From NCBI GenBank assembly GCA_930367205.1, contig OV884013.1, positions 114,223,475 through 114,287,474 on the forward strand: DNA of 64,000 nucleotides, written 5' to 3'. This DNA is from Acanthosoma haemorrhoidale (taxonomy: Eukaryota > Arthropoda > Insecta > Hemiptera > Acanthosomatidae). The notes under the pieces are model-generated. The model saw only the letters and a list, made by a program, of their open reading frames with translations, searched no databases and was not told the DNA's origin. Positions within the stretch are counted from its first letter, which is position 1. Each line of letters starts with the position of its first letter. Shown piece after piece: positions 22,811-34,328 of the stretch. The position numbers were made by a program, and so were the translations under genes.

Positions 22811-23718
22811 CTGGGTTGGCAAGAAATTTCGGGTTGCACCAGTAGATAGCGTTATGTTTGTTTCGTTATTCTTTTGTCAGTGTTAGAATTTATTTTTTTT
22901 GAGATTTGGTAGTCGATAGCTTTAGGTTGCTATAGAAAGAAATTCAATGTAATTTTGTTTACGACTGTCTGTTTACGGTCAGTTTTAACATGAAGTGCAA
23001 AAATAAGCATTTTCGACACATTTTACTTTTTTATTTTCAAATGGCAAGAAAGCGGCTGAGGCTCACAAAGATATATGTGAAGTTTATGGTGTTGATTGCT
23101 TAACAGAACGCACGTGTCAGAATTGGTTTAAAAAATTTCGTTCTGGAGATTTTTATTGAAAGATGACCAACATTCTGTTCGACCTTCTGGAGTTTATGAT
23201 GACAAAATGAAAGCCATAATTGAATCGAATCGTCATGTAACTGCGCGAGAGATTGCAAAATAGTTAAATGTATCACATGCAACAATTGAAAATCATATAG
23301 GACGTCTTTGACTTGTTAAGAAGCTCGATATTTGGGTTCCGCCACGACAATGCGATGCCTCACACATCTTATCAACACGTACGAAACTATTGGAGCTTGG
23401 TTTTGGAAGTGATGTCGCATTCCCCATACAGCCCCAGCCTTGCACCATCGGATTATCATTTATTTCGAAGTTTACAAAACTTCTTAAATCGTAAAAAGTT
23501 CAGTAATAACGATTACCTCAAATCCCAGTTCGTTGTGTGTTTTGCAGATAAGGACAAGACGTTCTATGAGCGCGGGATCATGAAGTTACCAGAAAGATGG
23601 CAAAAGGTTATCGAACAAAATGGAAAATATTTGAGTGATTAAAGTTCATTTTTTGTGTAGATAAAATCAAGTTTTATTTCACACTAAGAAATCGAAATTA
23701 CTTTCTTGGCAACCTCAA
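22811..23718 (+). mobile_element. Mariner (mellifera-like ends), internally deleted
   Basis: Ends are CTGGGTTGGCAAGAAATTTC and, reversed, TTGAGGTTGCCAAGAAAGTA, with TA on both sides. The GGTTGGCAA.(A)AA. type of end is that of mellifera-group mariners. The interior holds a plus-strand transposase in pieces: ARKRLRLTKIYVKF, NWFKKFRSGD and SHATIENHIGR from the DNA-binding part, then HDNAMPHTS and PYSPSLAPSDYHLFRSLQNF from the C-terminal part. The central catalytic section between them is missing. Confidence 0.8.
23313..23642 (+). pseudogene. Mariner transposase C-terminal fragment
   Basis: A 109-codon open frame that includes HDNAMPH (the third catalytic Asp of DD34D mariners), YSPSLAPSDYHLF and LPERWQKVIEQNGKYLSD with a normal stop. 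The first 10 residues come from sequence fused by the internal deletion. The first and second catalytic Asp residues are absent from this frame, so the enzyme is dead. Confidence 0.75.
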
Positions 23719-25297
23719 TATATTAACCTCTTAAATTCAACTATGTTCAATTTACAAACAACCCTGTTGAGTGAAGTTCTTCGAACCCGTTATATAAGCC
23801 TCCCATGTGATACAGCTATTACGCAAAGTCGAAGCCATAAATCCCCCCCCCCCGATAGCTCTTCATCACACGAGAGGAAGACACGACAGGCCAGCCTACG
23901 TAACTTCCGTGATTTATCCCCCGTCGGGAGTACCCTCTTCCTCCTCGGGGATGAACTGGAACTACAGTAGGGGGGGAGGGCTCTTTCACATTTTTGTACC
24001 AATGGCTTACACACGCGGCTCAAAAGTCAAGAGCTTATTCTACGTCGTTTCTGGCAGGTGAGCGGTTTTGATCTACACAAAGAACCAAATATAACCTGAA
24101 GAATTTGAAAGGGAGGGAACCGTCGAATCGATTTTACGCCAAAGGATCGAGTAATAAGCGAATGAAGTACTCCCGCCCTCTAGGGCTTATTAGGACAAGC
24201 AATAGTCACACTGATAAATAACAGCTACGACCTTTCTCAAACACAAACAGTCCTGGATCGATTCCCCCTGATGGGCCATTGTGAGAGGTCAGACCCTCCA
24301 GTGACATTACACCTGTGTGGTTGGCCGTCGTTGTGTGAGCAGACAATCCTGTTTTCATTTCATAGAATAAACATGTTTCTATTTCGTTTTATAAAACTTC
24401 GATTTTTAAATATATTGTATAAATTAAAAGCCCGATGGTAGAGAATTTGATTTGAACGAAGGAGTCAAAGAAGCTTGGAACCGACCGAAGTTCTTTATTG
24501 TATTTTTGTACATTGTATTGAATGGTAAATTCGACGACGAAACATTACCACACGAAGACCTGTGAGAAATGGGCTTGCTAATAAACCAAGACAACACGGA
24601 GTTTGTGAGAATTTCGAAAATAATAAACACGGAACATGGAGCGCCATGTATGTGAGCTCGGCTTTGCTTGTTAATTTTATCATAAGGGAGGCTTTTGCGC
24701 TCTACATATACAAAGTTTTATATGATCAAACGTGAAAACTAACAAAAGCATTAAATTGTCAATCAAAACATGACGCTCGTCATCCGAATGTCCTTTGTTT
24801 GTGTCACAATGGATCTTCAAACGCTGTCAAACGCAGCTTAAAAAGATTATTTTTCTAACAAGCACGTGCTTTTGTTTCATAACGTGGTCGACAAGCGACG
24901 ATAGACGTAACAAAAACACCTGTGAACAGCCGGTCTGATATCAGCTGTGATAAAAATATCTGTCACGTATTTGCAGATGGAGCTTTTGTCATCCTTTTTG
25001 TTGCTTTTCCGCAAAAGCTTGATCACTGGTAACATTAGCACATATTATGTACTAATATTATTACACTGAATGATAACTATATAATATACATATCGTTTTA
25101 TTTGTTGATATTGTTTTTTACTCACCTCTGTTTTTGTTTTATAATTTTATAACGTTCCCTAGTGAAATTGTTTATTCGTTAATTGAGGTTAACAATTTTC
25201 TTCTTTTTTTTTTTGGTTACAATGTATTTTATTATTATTCAAACAGGACTCGTTCACGCTTTTTTTTTCTATCTGACTATCCACTTAAAAGAAGCAA
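23719..25297. other. Intronic interval, nothing firm
   Basis: Includes a C11 run near 23850 and a G-rich patch near 23970 with moderate GC between. Overlapping chance frames on both strands show no domain. No inverted or tandem repeat was recognised. Confidence 0.35.
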
Positions 25298-26660
25298 AAT
25301 TTAAAAGTTCTGCTTGGGAGGCTGGCTTATATAACCCAAAATTGCATATTTCGAAGTATACATTTAATACATTTTTGAAGTCAGAAATACATAAATGGTC
25401 CGTTTTCACGGCTATTGGTACAGACCATGGTAGACTGACGGGAAAAGCTCACAAAAATAATGAGTTTTTTTTTTTTTTAAACGTAATTTGACCTGTCAGG
25501 GAAATAAAATGGCGGTATAACAAAACTGCTTTTTCACCGTGAGGATAGGCTTGTGGATACAGCTTGGTAAATTTATGTTAGTAAACAGGTCAGCATTATG
25601 TTCCAACCATCGTGTTTTTCTTCTAACCAAATGAAGGACTAGGTACCGACTTTATATATAGCGTGATCTATCTCCAGGAAAGACTTTTCATCTGAAAATA
25701 GAAAAGAAATAAATTCCCTAACGCTTACCTCAAAAATAAATCAGCGAGAGTCGTACTTTCAAAGCTCACGTGTGTGTGTGTTGATAAAACGAAACAACAC
25801 AGCAGAATGAGTTATTTCTAGGAGAGGATGGCAACAAAAGAACTCTTCCCTTCAAAAATGTGTAAACACAAATCGCAAACCTGTAATAAATCTCAGTGTA
25901 TTTTATGCGCTGAATATTTGTTTTCATAGCGGCGAATTTAACAACGTATACACGCAATGTTTCCACGTACACTTTTTAGAATTTAACCGCCTCAGAGGAA
26001 AGACATCCGTCATCTATCGTTATAATTTAGAAGGCAATGGACTGGGTTTGACAGCTTCAGTGCCACCTTTATTTACTGAAACTGAACTGCCGGTAACGAA
26101 CCGGAAGGAAGGGGCTTTACTTAACAACAGGTATGGAACAATTTATTCGTCTATCAGTATAGCGGTCGTTCTACAATCGATCTGAAATTTTGAAGACATA
26201 ACCTCACCTTCTGCAAAGATAAGCTGTGAGCTATACAAAATTATTGTTCAAATCCTTTATATTTTAACTTTATATCGTAATTAATTTAAAACAAATCGCT
26301 TATATTTCTAAATACATTTGCATTACGGGACATGAATAAATTCCCACCTTATTGGTTTGGGATGAGGAAACAATCATTACATCCATAAATATAGACAAGT
26401 TACATTTTTATCGATACTTAGATCGATTAACGTGTTTATTTGTACAATAAACAATAAACAAAGAAAATGATTAGCGAATCTAAAACAAAACACATTATAA
26501 TCGACAGATCTTAAATCGTCAGACAGATTCGAGCTTCTGATAATTTTAAATAATCTTTTTGTAAAGAGAATTTTACCCAAGCATTTATATATGTATAGTG
26601 CTCAAAACTCTACAACAAAAAACAATGTTCAAATTAAAAAGATACTTTCAACTACCATAT
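25298..26660. repeat. Long copy of a locally duplicated segment
   Basis: The left part (to about 25490) and the right part (26570-26660) both match the short segment at 27148-27475 in the same orientation and order. Shared blocks include aaaattgcatatttcgaag, gactgacgggaaaagctcac and ttttacccaagcatttatat. Between them this copy has about 1.08 kb absent from the other. Confidence 0.7.
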
Positions 26661-27147
26661 TTGACCAATGAGATGTTACTAAAAAGAATATGAAATTATC
26701 CCGAAAAAATACAATTTACACGTATTCGTCATTAAGAAGAGAAATAAAATAATTATGAGTTAAATTAATATCGCAACAATTCATGATATTCGTAGAATAT
26801 ATATATATATAAAAAAAAAAAAACGCGAACTGCTGGGTTGAGTCAAAAAGGTCAAATGACTTTTCTCTTCTGAAGAAATTATATTTTCTAATTTCGCTCC
26901 TCTCTTGACTTCAATGTGATTTTCAGATATTAGGTTCAATTTCATAACTACATGGGACGAACTTAAAAAAAACCGTTTTTCCTGATCGTTCATTCCTCCC
27001 AATGAAGTAGTCATTCCCTTAATGAGTGAATCACGTAAAGAATTCATTAACGATCTACTTTTATTTAATATAATAATATTTAAAAGCAGCGATTTTAGAA
27101 TAATGGTTCATCTTATTATTACATTAAGGTATTGAATGTATCAACAT

Positions 27148-27475
27148 TTAAAGGTTCTGCTTCAAAGGCTGCAATGTGAAGATTGGAACTTGGGAGACTG
27201 GCTTATGTAACCCAAAATTGCATATTTCGAAGTATACATTTAATACATTTTTGAAGTCAGAAATACATAAATGATCCGTGTTCACGGCTATTGTACAGAC
27301 CACGGTAGACTGACGGGAAAAGCTCACAAAAATAAAAATTGTGTATTTATATCAATGTGTTTTTTTTTTTTTTTGTTCAAACGCAATTTTACCCAAGCAT
27401 TTATATATCTATAGTGCGCAAAACTCCAAAACAAAAAACAATGGTCAAATCAAAAAGATACTTTCAACTACAATA
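27148..27475. repeat. Short copy of the duplicated segment
   Basis: About 330 bases that match the two ends of 25298-26660, joined at a T-rich tract followed by aaacgcaattttacccaagc. Identity appears to be about 90 percent or more in the matching blocks by eye. It may be the state before insertion of the 1.08-kb piece, or a deletion derivative. Confidence 0.7.
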
Positions 27476-27961
27476 GTCAATAAATATTTATTTACATAAA
27501 GCTGTATAAACAACAATTCATAAATAAGAAGCCTTGGTAAGTTATCTGTGCTGTACAGCATCAACAACTGTTGCAAAAACAATTGGTTGGACCACAAAAC
27601 AATAATGTTTATCGAGGAAAGACAAAAAAACTCATCAGGGGTCGTTTTAATTCTTTTTTAATTCCACCCTTTTTTAGCCCTCTCGAACTCGAAGCATTCA
27701 TCCAAGCTACCTTATAGTCTTCAAAGTATTTGTTAAATAATGACAACCCGTCTCTTCTATGTGGGTTTCATACAGAATGAACATATCAATTTTTTATTTA
27801 AAATCTTTTTATATTACAACTAACAGTAGATATATTGTATCGTTTTGATTGCCTTAACCTATTATTACGTTAATGAAATCAGTGTAGGTTGTTATGTCGT
27901 TATGAGATCATTGTCAATCTGCTAAAATTATGTAGATTGTATCGACACGCAAGGTACTCAC

Positions 27962-28218
27962 GCCATGATGCCGGACATGTGGAAGACCTCGGCGTTGAGG
28001 TAGGCTAGGTAGGCCATCACGAAGATGAAGATGGGTTCGATGACCCTCACTTGGTCGGTGTAGCGGGTCACCATACCCGTAGCGAAGCCCCAGATGACGC
28101 CGATGACGGTCCCTCCGACCGCCACCACGAAGAAGGAGAGGAGGCCGGCCAGGATGTCCGTGTAGATGATATTGGAAGCACCCATCTCCGTGTAAGCCTC
28201 GAACATGTGGTACAGCAC
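27962..28218 (-). CDS. Nhe2: Nhe2 exon: transmembrane segments after the ND motif
   Basis: A 257-base exon with a CCCAAG acceptor (poor pyrimidine tract) and strong GTGAGT donor. It encodes VLYHMFEAYTEMG, then TDILAGLLSFFVVAVGGTVI, a glycine-rich helix, and VRVIEPIFIFVMAYLAYLNA followed by EVFHMSGIM. RVIEP.F.F...Y..YL.AE.FH.SGIMA is a conserved SLC9A1-5 block; the glutamate in EVFH corresponds to a residue important for inhibitor response in vertebrate NHEs. Enters phase 0, leaves phase 2 (final GC completed by the next exon to alanine). Covers about residues 155-240. Confidence 0.96.
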
Positions 28219-28628
28219 CTTGGGCAAGATAGGACCTTACAGTTCACAGTGCTAACTATACCTCAACAAAAAATGTTTATATAACAACAGTAAACAATAA
28301 TTATTAAAATTGGCAACAATGAGATCATATACAACAATTAGTAATTCATATTTGATATATGTACTATTATGTCAGTACCGTTAGAGAATTACATTGTTTG
28401 TTGTCAATAGATACAAAATATTGAAAAGTTTATAAGTTAGCTTGTTCAAATTACACAAGTGAAATGTGATTCAAAAGTATAATTTTGTTATTTTGTATCG
28501 TGTTTTTAATATTATACTACGTAATTATAACATTTGGCTTGTAAATTTTTTGAATATTTTATCCACTAACAGTACCAATCATTATTGATTTTATTTTTAA
28601 GCTTGAATATGACTTCGTTACCTTTTGA

Positions 28629-28629
<1 letters not shown>

Positions 28630-28674
<45 letters not shown>
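28630..28674. repeat. Poly-A run of 45
   Basis: Uninterrupted A run in an intron. No recognisable LINE or SINE body lies directly 5' of it, so its origin is unclear. Length is likely unreliable in the assembly. Confidence 0.9.
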
Positions 28675-28675
<1 letters not shown>

Positions 28676-29973
28676 CATTTTCAATACCAATACAAGTTCG
28701 TTTTATTGTAAAATCTACAATCCAAAACCAGCATCTACCCACTTTGAAGCAATTAGTTGGTTATTATTTGAGGTTTTGAGGTTAACTATTTAGCTATATT
28801 TGTTGTGCATAAATGTAATTACATTTATACAGAATAATTTAGATAATTGAATGAAATCTTTTGTGAAGGGGGGGATCGGAGTGACTGTTTTGAATGCAGA
28901 GAGGAACAAAACAAGTTTCGTAGACTATTTTGTCAAATTATTTGACATTTATAAATGGAAGTATTAATTTAATCATGTTTAAAATATATGGATAATATCC
29001 TTCTTAAACATTATTTATCAATTGTTTGTTGCTATGTTTCCGACTGATATCAGTGCATCCTCAGGCAGTCTATGTTGCGTCCTTTAAAAAATACATAAAT
29101 AAATTTAAAAAAGTCTTTAAAATATTTCCTGGCTAGGAAATCGCTATGTTGATATAAATAATATTTGTCACTTGGTATTGTTGTAGTAATTGTTACTGGA
29201 AATAGGTAATTGTGGGAGTAATGCGTTTTAGAGTAGTAAGCCCTTTTGTAAGGTAACTACATATTGTTGTGATTAAAACTTATTAGCATTTCAACCTTAA
29301 AACTTATTCAAAATTCTCTCGAGAGAAAGTGTTTTGGCGTACCCTGAGAATGTCAAAGAGTTCCTAGCGCTAAAGCGACAGTGAGCTAACAAAGAAGAAA
29401 ATATGGCGGGCAACATGGGGCCCAAGACGAATGATGATAATCCTCGCTGATGGTGAATGAAGCCTTTATGATGGCCCCCCATCAGGACGAGGGCTGTATG
29501 ATTCGTCCTTCACTCTGCCTCATCAAAGCCTACGAGCTGTTCCCTTTGCAGAATGTCAACGGTAAAAAGCTTTTTCACAGGAACGAGTATAATTTTTGAG
29601 CTTCCGTTCCAATTGCTTGCTTGAAAGGGAAAAGGAGACCGGAAGCTGTTAGTGATATGAAGCTTCTTTTAATTCAACCTGTCTCGATTAACATCCAGTC
29701 TAGCTAGTTTTATTACTGACATTTGAAAGTTGGAAAGTCATATAACTGCTGTGAAGGTTGTGTTAATAGAAAATATTTCCCAACAGTTCATTAATTTAAT
29801 GTTTAGCGCAACTGTGCAAATCACTTATTTGTTATTAGTTTTTTTAATTATACTTTAGTTTGTTATCACTCTTCAGTAAGAGGGGAAAAACGAACGCAGT
29901 GAAAGATTAGAGGTTTCGTTAAGGCTCCATACAAAATAATTATATAACAATAATTAAATATATAATATTTATA
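28675..29973. other. Intronic interval, nothing recognised
   Basis: A GC-richer patch near 29.3-29.6 kb carries only chance frames on either strand. No repeats or splice-supported exons were found. Confidence 0.35.
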
Positions 29974-29978
29974 ATTAT

Positions 29979-30913
29979 TGTAGAGACCGCTAACTACATA
30001 AGATAAATCACCCTATACTCTACTGTATAGATATTGTAAATTAACTTAAACAAATGTAAATAACATTACCAAACCATAAACCATTGTAAATGTTGTAAAC
30101 AATAAAGACGCAAACGCAAGCCAAATAGTTATATGAGCTGGGGCACCCGCTACCCATAGCAGGTACAAAACTACCCAAACCACCGAGCCTGACGAGAGGG
30201 ACGGAGACCCTTACCCGGGTCAGGTATCGGTGACATATCTCTTTGTCAGAGAACAAAGAAAACCACATACTCCACTGGCATTGGGTACAATAAAACCGAA
30301 GCTGATTGGCTACTGACGAAGCCAGCTGGGTATTTAAGACCGGCGGTTTGGGCCTGTAATTCATTCTCCTGACGACTGGCTGACTGATAGGTTGTGGCTG
30401 CTCTGATGTTCAAAACTTGGCTTCCTCATTTATGAAAACCTCTGCATCTCTCTCTCCTCACCTCGCTACGTTTTAGTCCGGCGTTGTCAGACCCCATACC
30501 TTCCTAATGGGAATCTCTGCCTTCGTCTCGCTAAATCTAGCTCCTCCTTGGAGAGACCTCTCCCTAGTGGACAACGGTTGTCGTGTCCCTGCAAGCTTAC
30601 CAAGCAGTGTTCCCCCACGGTGATTCAGTCTGCCTCTCTCCGGTTCACACTCGCCTTTGGGATTCGGACGGATTTCGCCTACCCTCAGATACCGAGTGTG
30701 AATTCGTGGTCATTCCAAGACCACACAAACTACCTACACTACCTACCCTATACCTCTTCTCCTGAACATAGTGCATTGTCGGGGCACATACCTATCAAAT
30801 ATGGAGTCAGATAGTAAGACCGTCATGAAACGATTGTCCAGGTCATAAACTTAATCAACCCTCACTTCGTCACCAGGGCTAGGGTAACTAGACCCCCTCG
30901 TGACGACCCGACA
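29979..30913 (+). mobile_element. Solo LTR, 935 bp, with 5-bp target duplication
   Basis: Begins TGTAGAGACC and ends GACCCGACA, giving TG...CA ends, and is flanked by ATTAT on both sides (29974-29978 and 30914-30918). Inside are TATTTAAG at 30331 followed about 25-30 bases later by TTCATTCTCC, a plausible TATA/initiator pair. No internal retroviral-type coding region, primer-binding site or second LTR lies next to it, so it is what remains after LTR-LTR recombination. Superfamily (gypsy or BEL/Pao) is unresolved. Orientation is inferred from the promoter-like order. Confidence 0.75.
30331..30369 (+). promoter_or_regulatory. Candidate LTR core promoter
   Basis: TATTTAAG is followed by an arthropod-initiator-like TTCATTCTCC at about 30360, at spacing typical of insect LTR promoters. 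Prediction from motif only. Confidence 0.4.
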
Positions 30914-30918
30914 ATTAT

Positions 30919-32038
30919 AATTATATTTATAAATATAAATATTTATTATATATATATTTTGGAAATATTTTCCTAAAGTTCAAAGACAAGATAAATTTTC
31001 TATTCAGGACTTGGAGATCTAAATACCTTACTTAGTTACTTAGAAATGTATTAATTATTTTACTGGGAGCCCATAGTCAATCATGAATATACAAATGTGT
31101 GGATGAATTCGTAGCGATATAGTTTCGGGTTGGAGGAACCGGACAATTAACGGACAACCATTTACTTTTCTCCGATGATTAATGGTAAATTTTCAACAAA
31201 CTTATTAATAAACTTAAAAAAAAAAACGTTCTACATTTGAATGACTGCTAATAATAGCCTTTAAAGTCCAATAGAGTCGCAAAACCGCCTAAATACAGCT
31301 TTTTAGCGTATAACTAAAAATCCTGAAAACTTAGTGGTCAATGAAATATCAAGCTCCCAAAAAATAGCATGTTTGAGCTAAAGCTAAGTAACATATTGGT
31401 AATTTTGAGTTTATGACTTTGAAGGGTACCTAATCAAAATTATTGACCAGCATTTTTTTCAATACCAAGAAATAATTGTCAGAAGGTACTTCAAAGTTGC
31501 ACGTATGTAGGTCGAGGAGGGGATTGGCAAATACCAAAACAGACAGACAGACGAGTGAGTAAATTACAGTTTCTTTTTTAGACCAAAAAATGAATCGAAC
31601 CTTAAAAACTCTCTTTAAAAAAGTCTTAACGAGACCCTTCATTGTGTCTTTGCCAACATTGTCATTTACTAAAAGCTTATAAGATAACAAAGAAAAGCCG
31701 CTTATTCTAAACTGAATAAAACCATTTCAATGACAAAAGAATAGTTTTAGAATAATTCCCAAACTGATAGAGCAACTTCCTCGAGACATTGAGTAATGAA
31801 ATATGAGTAAGAAATGGCAAAGTGCACATACGAACGGACGAACAGATAAAGCTTTACGAGGGCAGAGGGTAACCGCTTTAGACACTATCTTCTCAGGCAG
31901 AAAGAATTACTTCCAGTCCTACTACATCTTTTATGGCTGAGTTTTATAGTTTTATGCCTGTAATAAAATATCCTCTCTATACAGTCCATCATTCAATTGT
32001 ATTTTGAAATAATATTTTATATATCTCTATATAATAAA
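30919..32038. other. Intronic interval, nothing recognised
   Basis: AT-rich sequence with chance minus-strand frames (for example near 31430-31690) lacking domains. No supported feature. Confidence 0.35.
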
Positions 32039-32781
32039 AATGGAGCGTTAAACGATAGAACAACGTGTCTTTATTGTTGAACATTATCTCAAAAATAATG
32101 AAAGTTTGGCGGCCGCAGTTCGAAAATTTCATAGAAAATATGGTCGGAATAGTGTTTTGACTTCATCGACTGTGAAGAGATTAATTAGGGAGACTGGATC
32201 AGTTGGAGACACTAAGCACACTGGTCGTCCAAAAGCAAGCCGTTCAAATGTCAATATCGAAGCAGTGCGTGAGAGTGTTGTTGAAAATCCAGGAACATCA
32301 ATTCGGCGTCGTACACAAGAATTGCAAATTTTAAGAAGCTCTCTACAGCGTATACTCACTAAAGATCTGGGTCTCCATGCTTACAAAGTTCAGTTAACAC
32401 AACAATTGAAGCCTCTCTCGTTTCGGTGATCAGAATTGGCCCCCTAGATCGTGTGATTTAACACCTTTAGATTTCTTTTTGTGGAGTTATTTTAAGTCAA
32501 AGGTATATATCAACAAGCCCACATCCACCCGTGCATTAAACGAGGAAATTCAACGCTGCATCAACGAAATTCAACCACATTTATGCCAAACGGTCATGGA
32601 AAATTTCGACAAAAGAGTGCGTATGTGCCAGCAAAGTCGTGGAGGCCATTTGCCCGATGTGTTATTCCATAAATAACCCTATCCTATTTACTTTATAATT
32701 CAATAAAAAAATAACGACAAAAATACTAAAAACTGTGTTTTCTATTTAAATCAAATCTTGCGTTAATTCTTGGACACCCTT
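32039..32781 (+). mobile_element. Mariner/Tc1-type M1 copy, 5' terminus missing
   Basis: Plus-strand copy of the 20.6-kb element. The right TIR is present (TTAATTCTTGGACACCCTT then TA at 32782), but the left TIR is absent: similarity starts just before the transposase ATG at about 32041. The coding part has a stop at codon 4 (tac to taa relative to the 61-kb copy), a small deletion in the HTH, and a central deletion that removes QQDGA. The C-terminal DLTPLDFFLW and INKPTSTRALNEEIQ remain. Confidence 0.8.
32041..32676 (+). pseudogene. M1 transposase remnant
   Basis: Frames at 32106-32429 and 32479-32676 carry KFHRKYGRNSVLTSSTVKR, GDTKHTGRPKASRSNVNIEA and later FDKRVRMCQQSRGGHLPDVL, with a frameshift and internal deletion between. 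The catalytic middle is lost and it has premature stops. It is non-functional as a transposase. Confidence 0.7.
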
Positions 32782-32807
32782 TACATAGAACCGGAGCAGA
32801 TAGAAAA

Positions 32808-33099
32808 AGCGGGTTCTGAGGCTCCATCCGGGAGTGTGTGCAGGTATTTACCTATATCTGCGTGGAGGGGTAGATATGAGATAGTAATAATTTGAGTGAA
32901 GTATTAAGTTGTTGTATTATGTAGCTGTGGATGTGGCGGGTTTTTAGGTGCATCTCGTTCCGTGTTGGAGTGGGGGGTTCGTGCTTGGGGTGTGGTATAG
33001 ATGGTGATTACGAAGATTTTGAGACTTTTTTTGGGTAGGTGTAGAGTGGTACAGGTAGACACCTACACCTACACACCGGATGGAGCCTCAGAACCCGCT
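32808..33099. mobile_element. GC-rich inverted-repeat element (MITE-like)
   Basis: The ends AGCGGGTTCTGAGGCTCCAT (then CCGG) at 32808 and its exact reverse complement ending at 33099 bracket about 292 bases; a looser TGTAGGTGT match extends the arms. No coding capacity is visible. No clear target duplication was found, so class is unknown. It lies 26 bases to the right of the mariner copy and 256 bases from a Nhe2 exon. Confidence 0.65.
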
Positions 33100-33354
33100 C
33101 CTGGACATCTTCCTTTGGAGGATTGGTCTGGTTGGGGTCACTCAGCCTTGTGAGGGAAAATGAGTAGCCGATCCGGCAAGCCTAGTGCCAACCACAAACT
33201 ACGGTAATAACATAGCAAACATACTAATTAAATATATTTATTAAGGTCGTTTAGATACTTTGTACATCTGGATCAAAATTGATCTTGAAAGATCGAGGTT
33301 AACACTGTTGCCTCAAGTTATGTATTGTATGAAGAAAGATGACAAGCTACTTAC

Positions 33355-33551
33355 GACAGTGACCGCGTCGTTGAGGAGGGACTCGCCGAAGACGACGATG
33401 TAGAGGATCTCGTTGACGTGGATCTCTTCGAAGACGGCTAGGACGGCCACCGGGTCGACGGCGGAGATGAGTGCGGCGAAGAGCAGCATCTCCAGGAGAG
33501 GAGTGTCGCAGCCGTACAGCCCGGTGAGTCCGCAGGCCCACAGGCACAGCC
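33355..33551 (-). CDS. Nhe2: Nhe2 exon: catalytic D-P-V and N-D motifs
   Basis: A 197-base exon with CTTTAG acceptor and GTAAGT donor. Completing the glycine codon from the previous exon, it encodes [15 protein letters not shown], then [40 protein letters not shown] and [17 protein letters not shown] and [11 protein letters not shown] are the most conserved ion-binding motifs of SLC9A exchangers; the Asp of LLND is required for transport in vertebrate NHEs. Covers about residues 89-154. The richest open frame by length on this strand is a different, meaningless one, so a naive ORF scan misses this exon. Confidence 0.97.
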
Positions 33552-33555
33552 CTAA

Positions 33556-34226
33556 AGCAGCACATGAATCATCACGGTAAGAAGTATTTGTGGTTGAAGA
33601 GGATGAAGGGTGGAAGATCGGAAAATAATGGAGTATGTCGAGGAAGAGTGCGAGAGGAATTGTTGGTGAGGACTTGCAATTAAGTGTTTAATGTTTATCT
33701 GCAAATATGTTTCTATAATTTTCAAAAAAATAAGTAACTCAAGGACACCAGGATAAGTGGCTTCATTTATTTTTCTTACTATTCATAATGTCTGATGCGA
33801 CCCCCATGGGGGGGGGGGGGCTACAAGATTAAACTGATGTTTGGGAAATGTCTGATAGCTAAGGTCTTACTTAATCTACCTTCTTTCCCTTCGTCCTTAT
33901 AAAGTGTTCCTCCTATTGTCGAATCGGATCGATCCGTTTGACTGGTTGGAGAAAGAAAACCATTTCCTGAAAGGTCACCTCATTGTGCTGGTTTCAGTAA
34001 AAAGGTATACCCACACTATACTTCCAAGCATTCATATAATGATTTTGACCTTTCTCCAGCTCAATCCCAAGTTAAGATTTCCTCAATTACCCTGTTTCTT
34101 TGAATATTTTAACCATTAATATATGTTGTATTCCAGTCCGTTATTATTTTAAATTATTTGAGTTAACCTTAACATCGTTACCGGAGGTTATGAAGCATTA
34201 ATTTTATTGTGATTATTTTAGTGGTG
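33556..34226. other. Intronic interval, nothing recognised
   Basis: Includes a G run of about 12 near 33810. Chance frames only. Confidence 0.4.
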
Positions 34227-34328
34227 ATTTTTTTTTCTTTCATAGCCCCTTTAAATTTACAGATAATTATAGATCCTCAGGCGAATCTATTTACAAATTA
34301 TTTTTGTATTTCCTATAGCATCGCTACA

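Noticed and set aside
33347..33565. Arginine-rich 72-codon frame as the gene product
   Set aside because: The adjacent frame gives SAVDPVAVL and GESLLNDAV with proper splice sites and phase, so the longer frame is a shadow.
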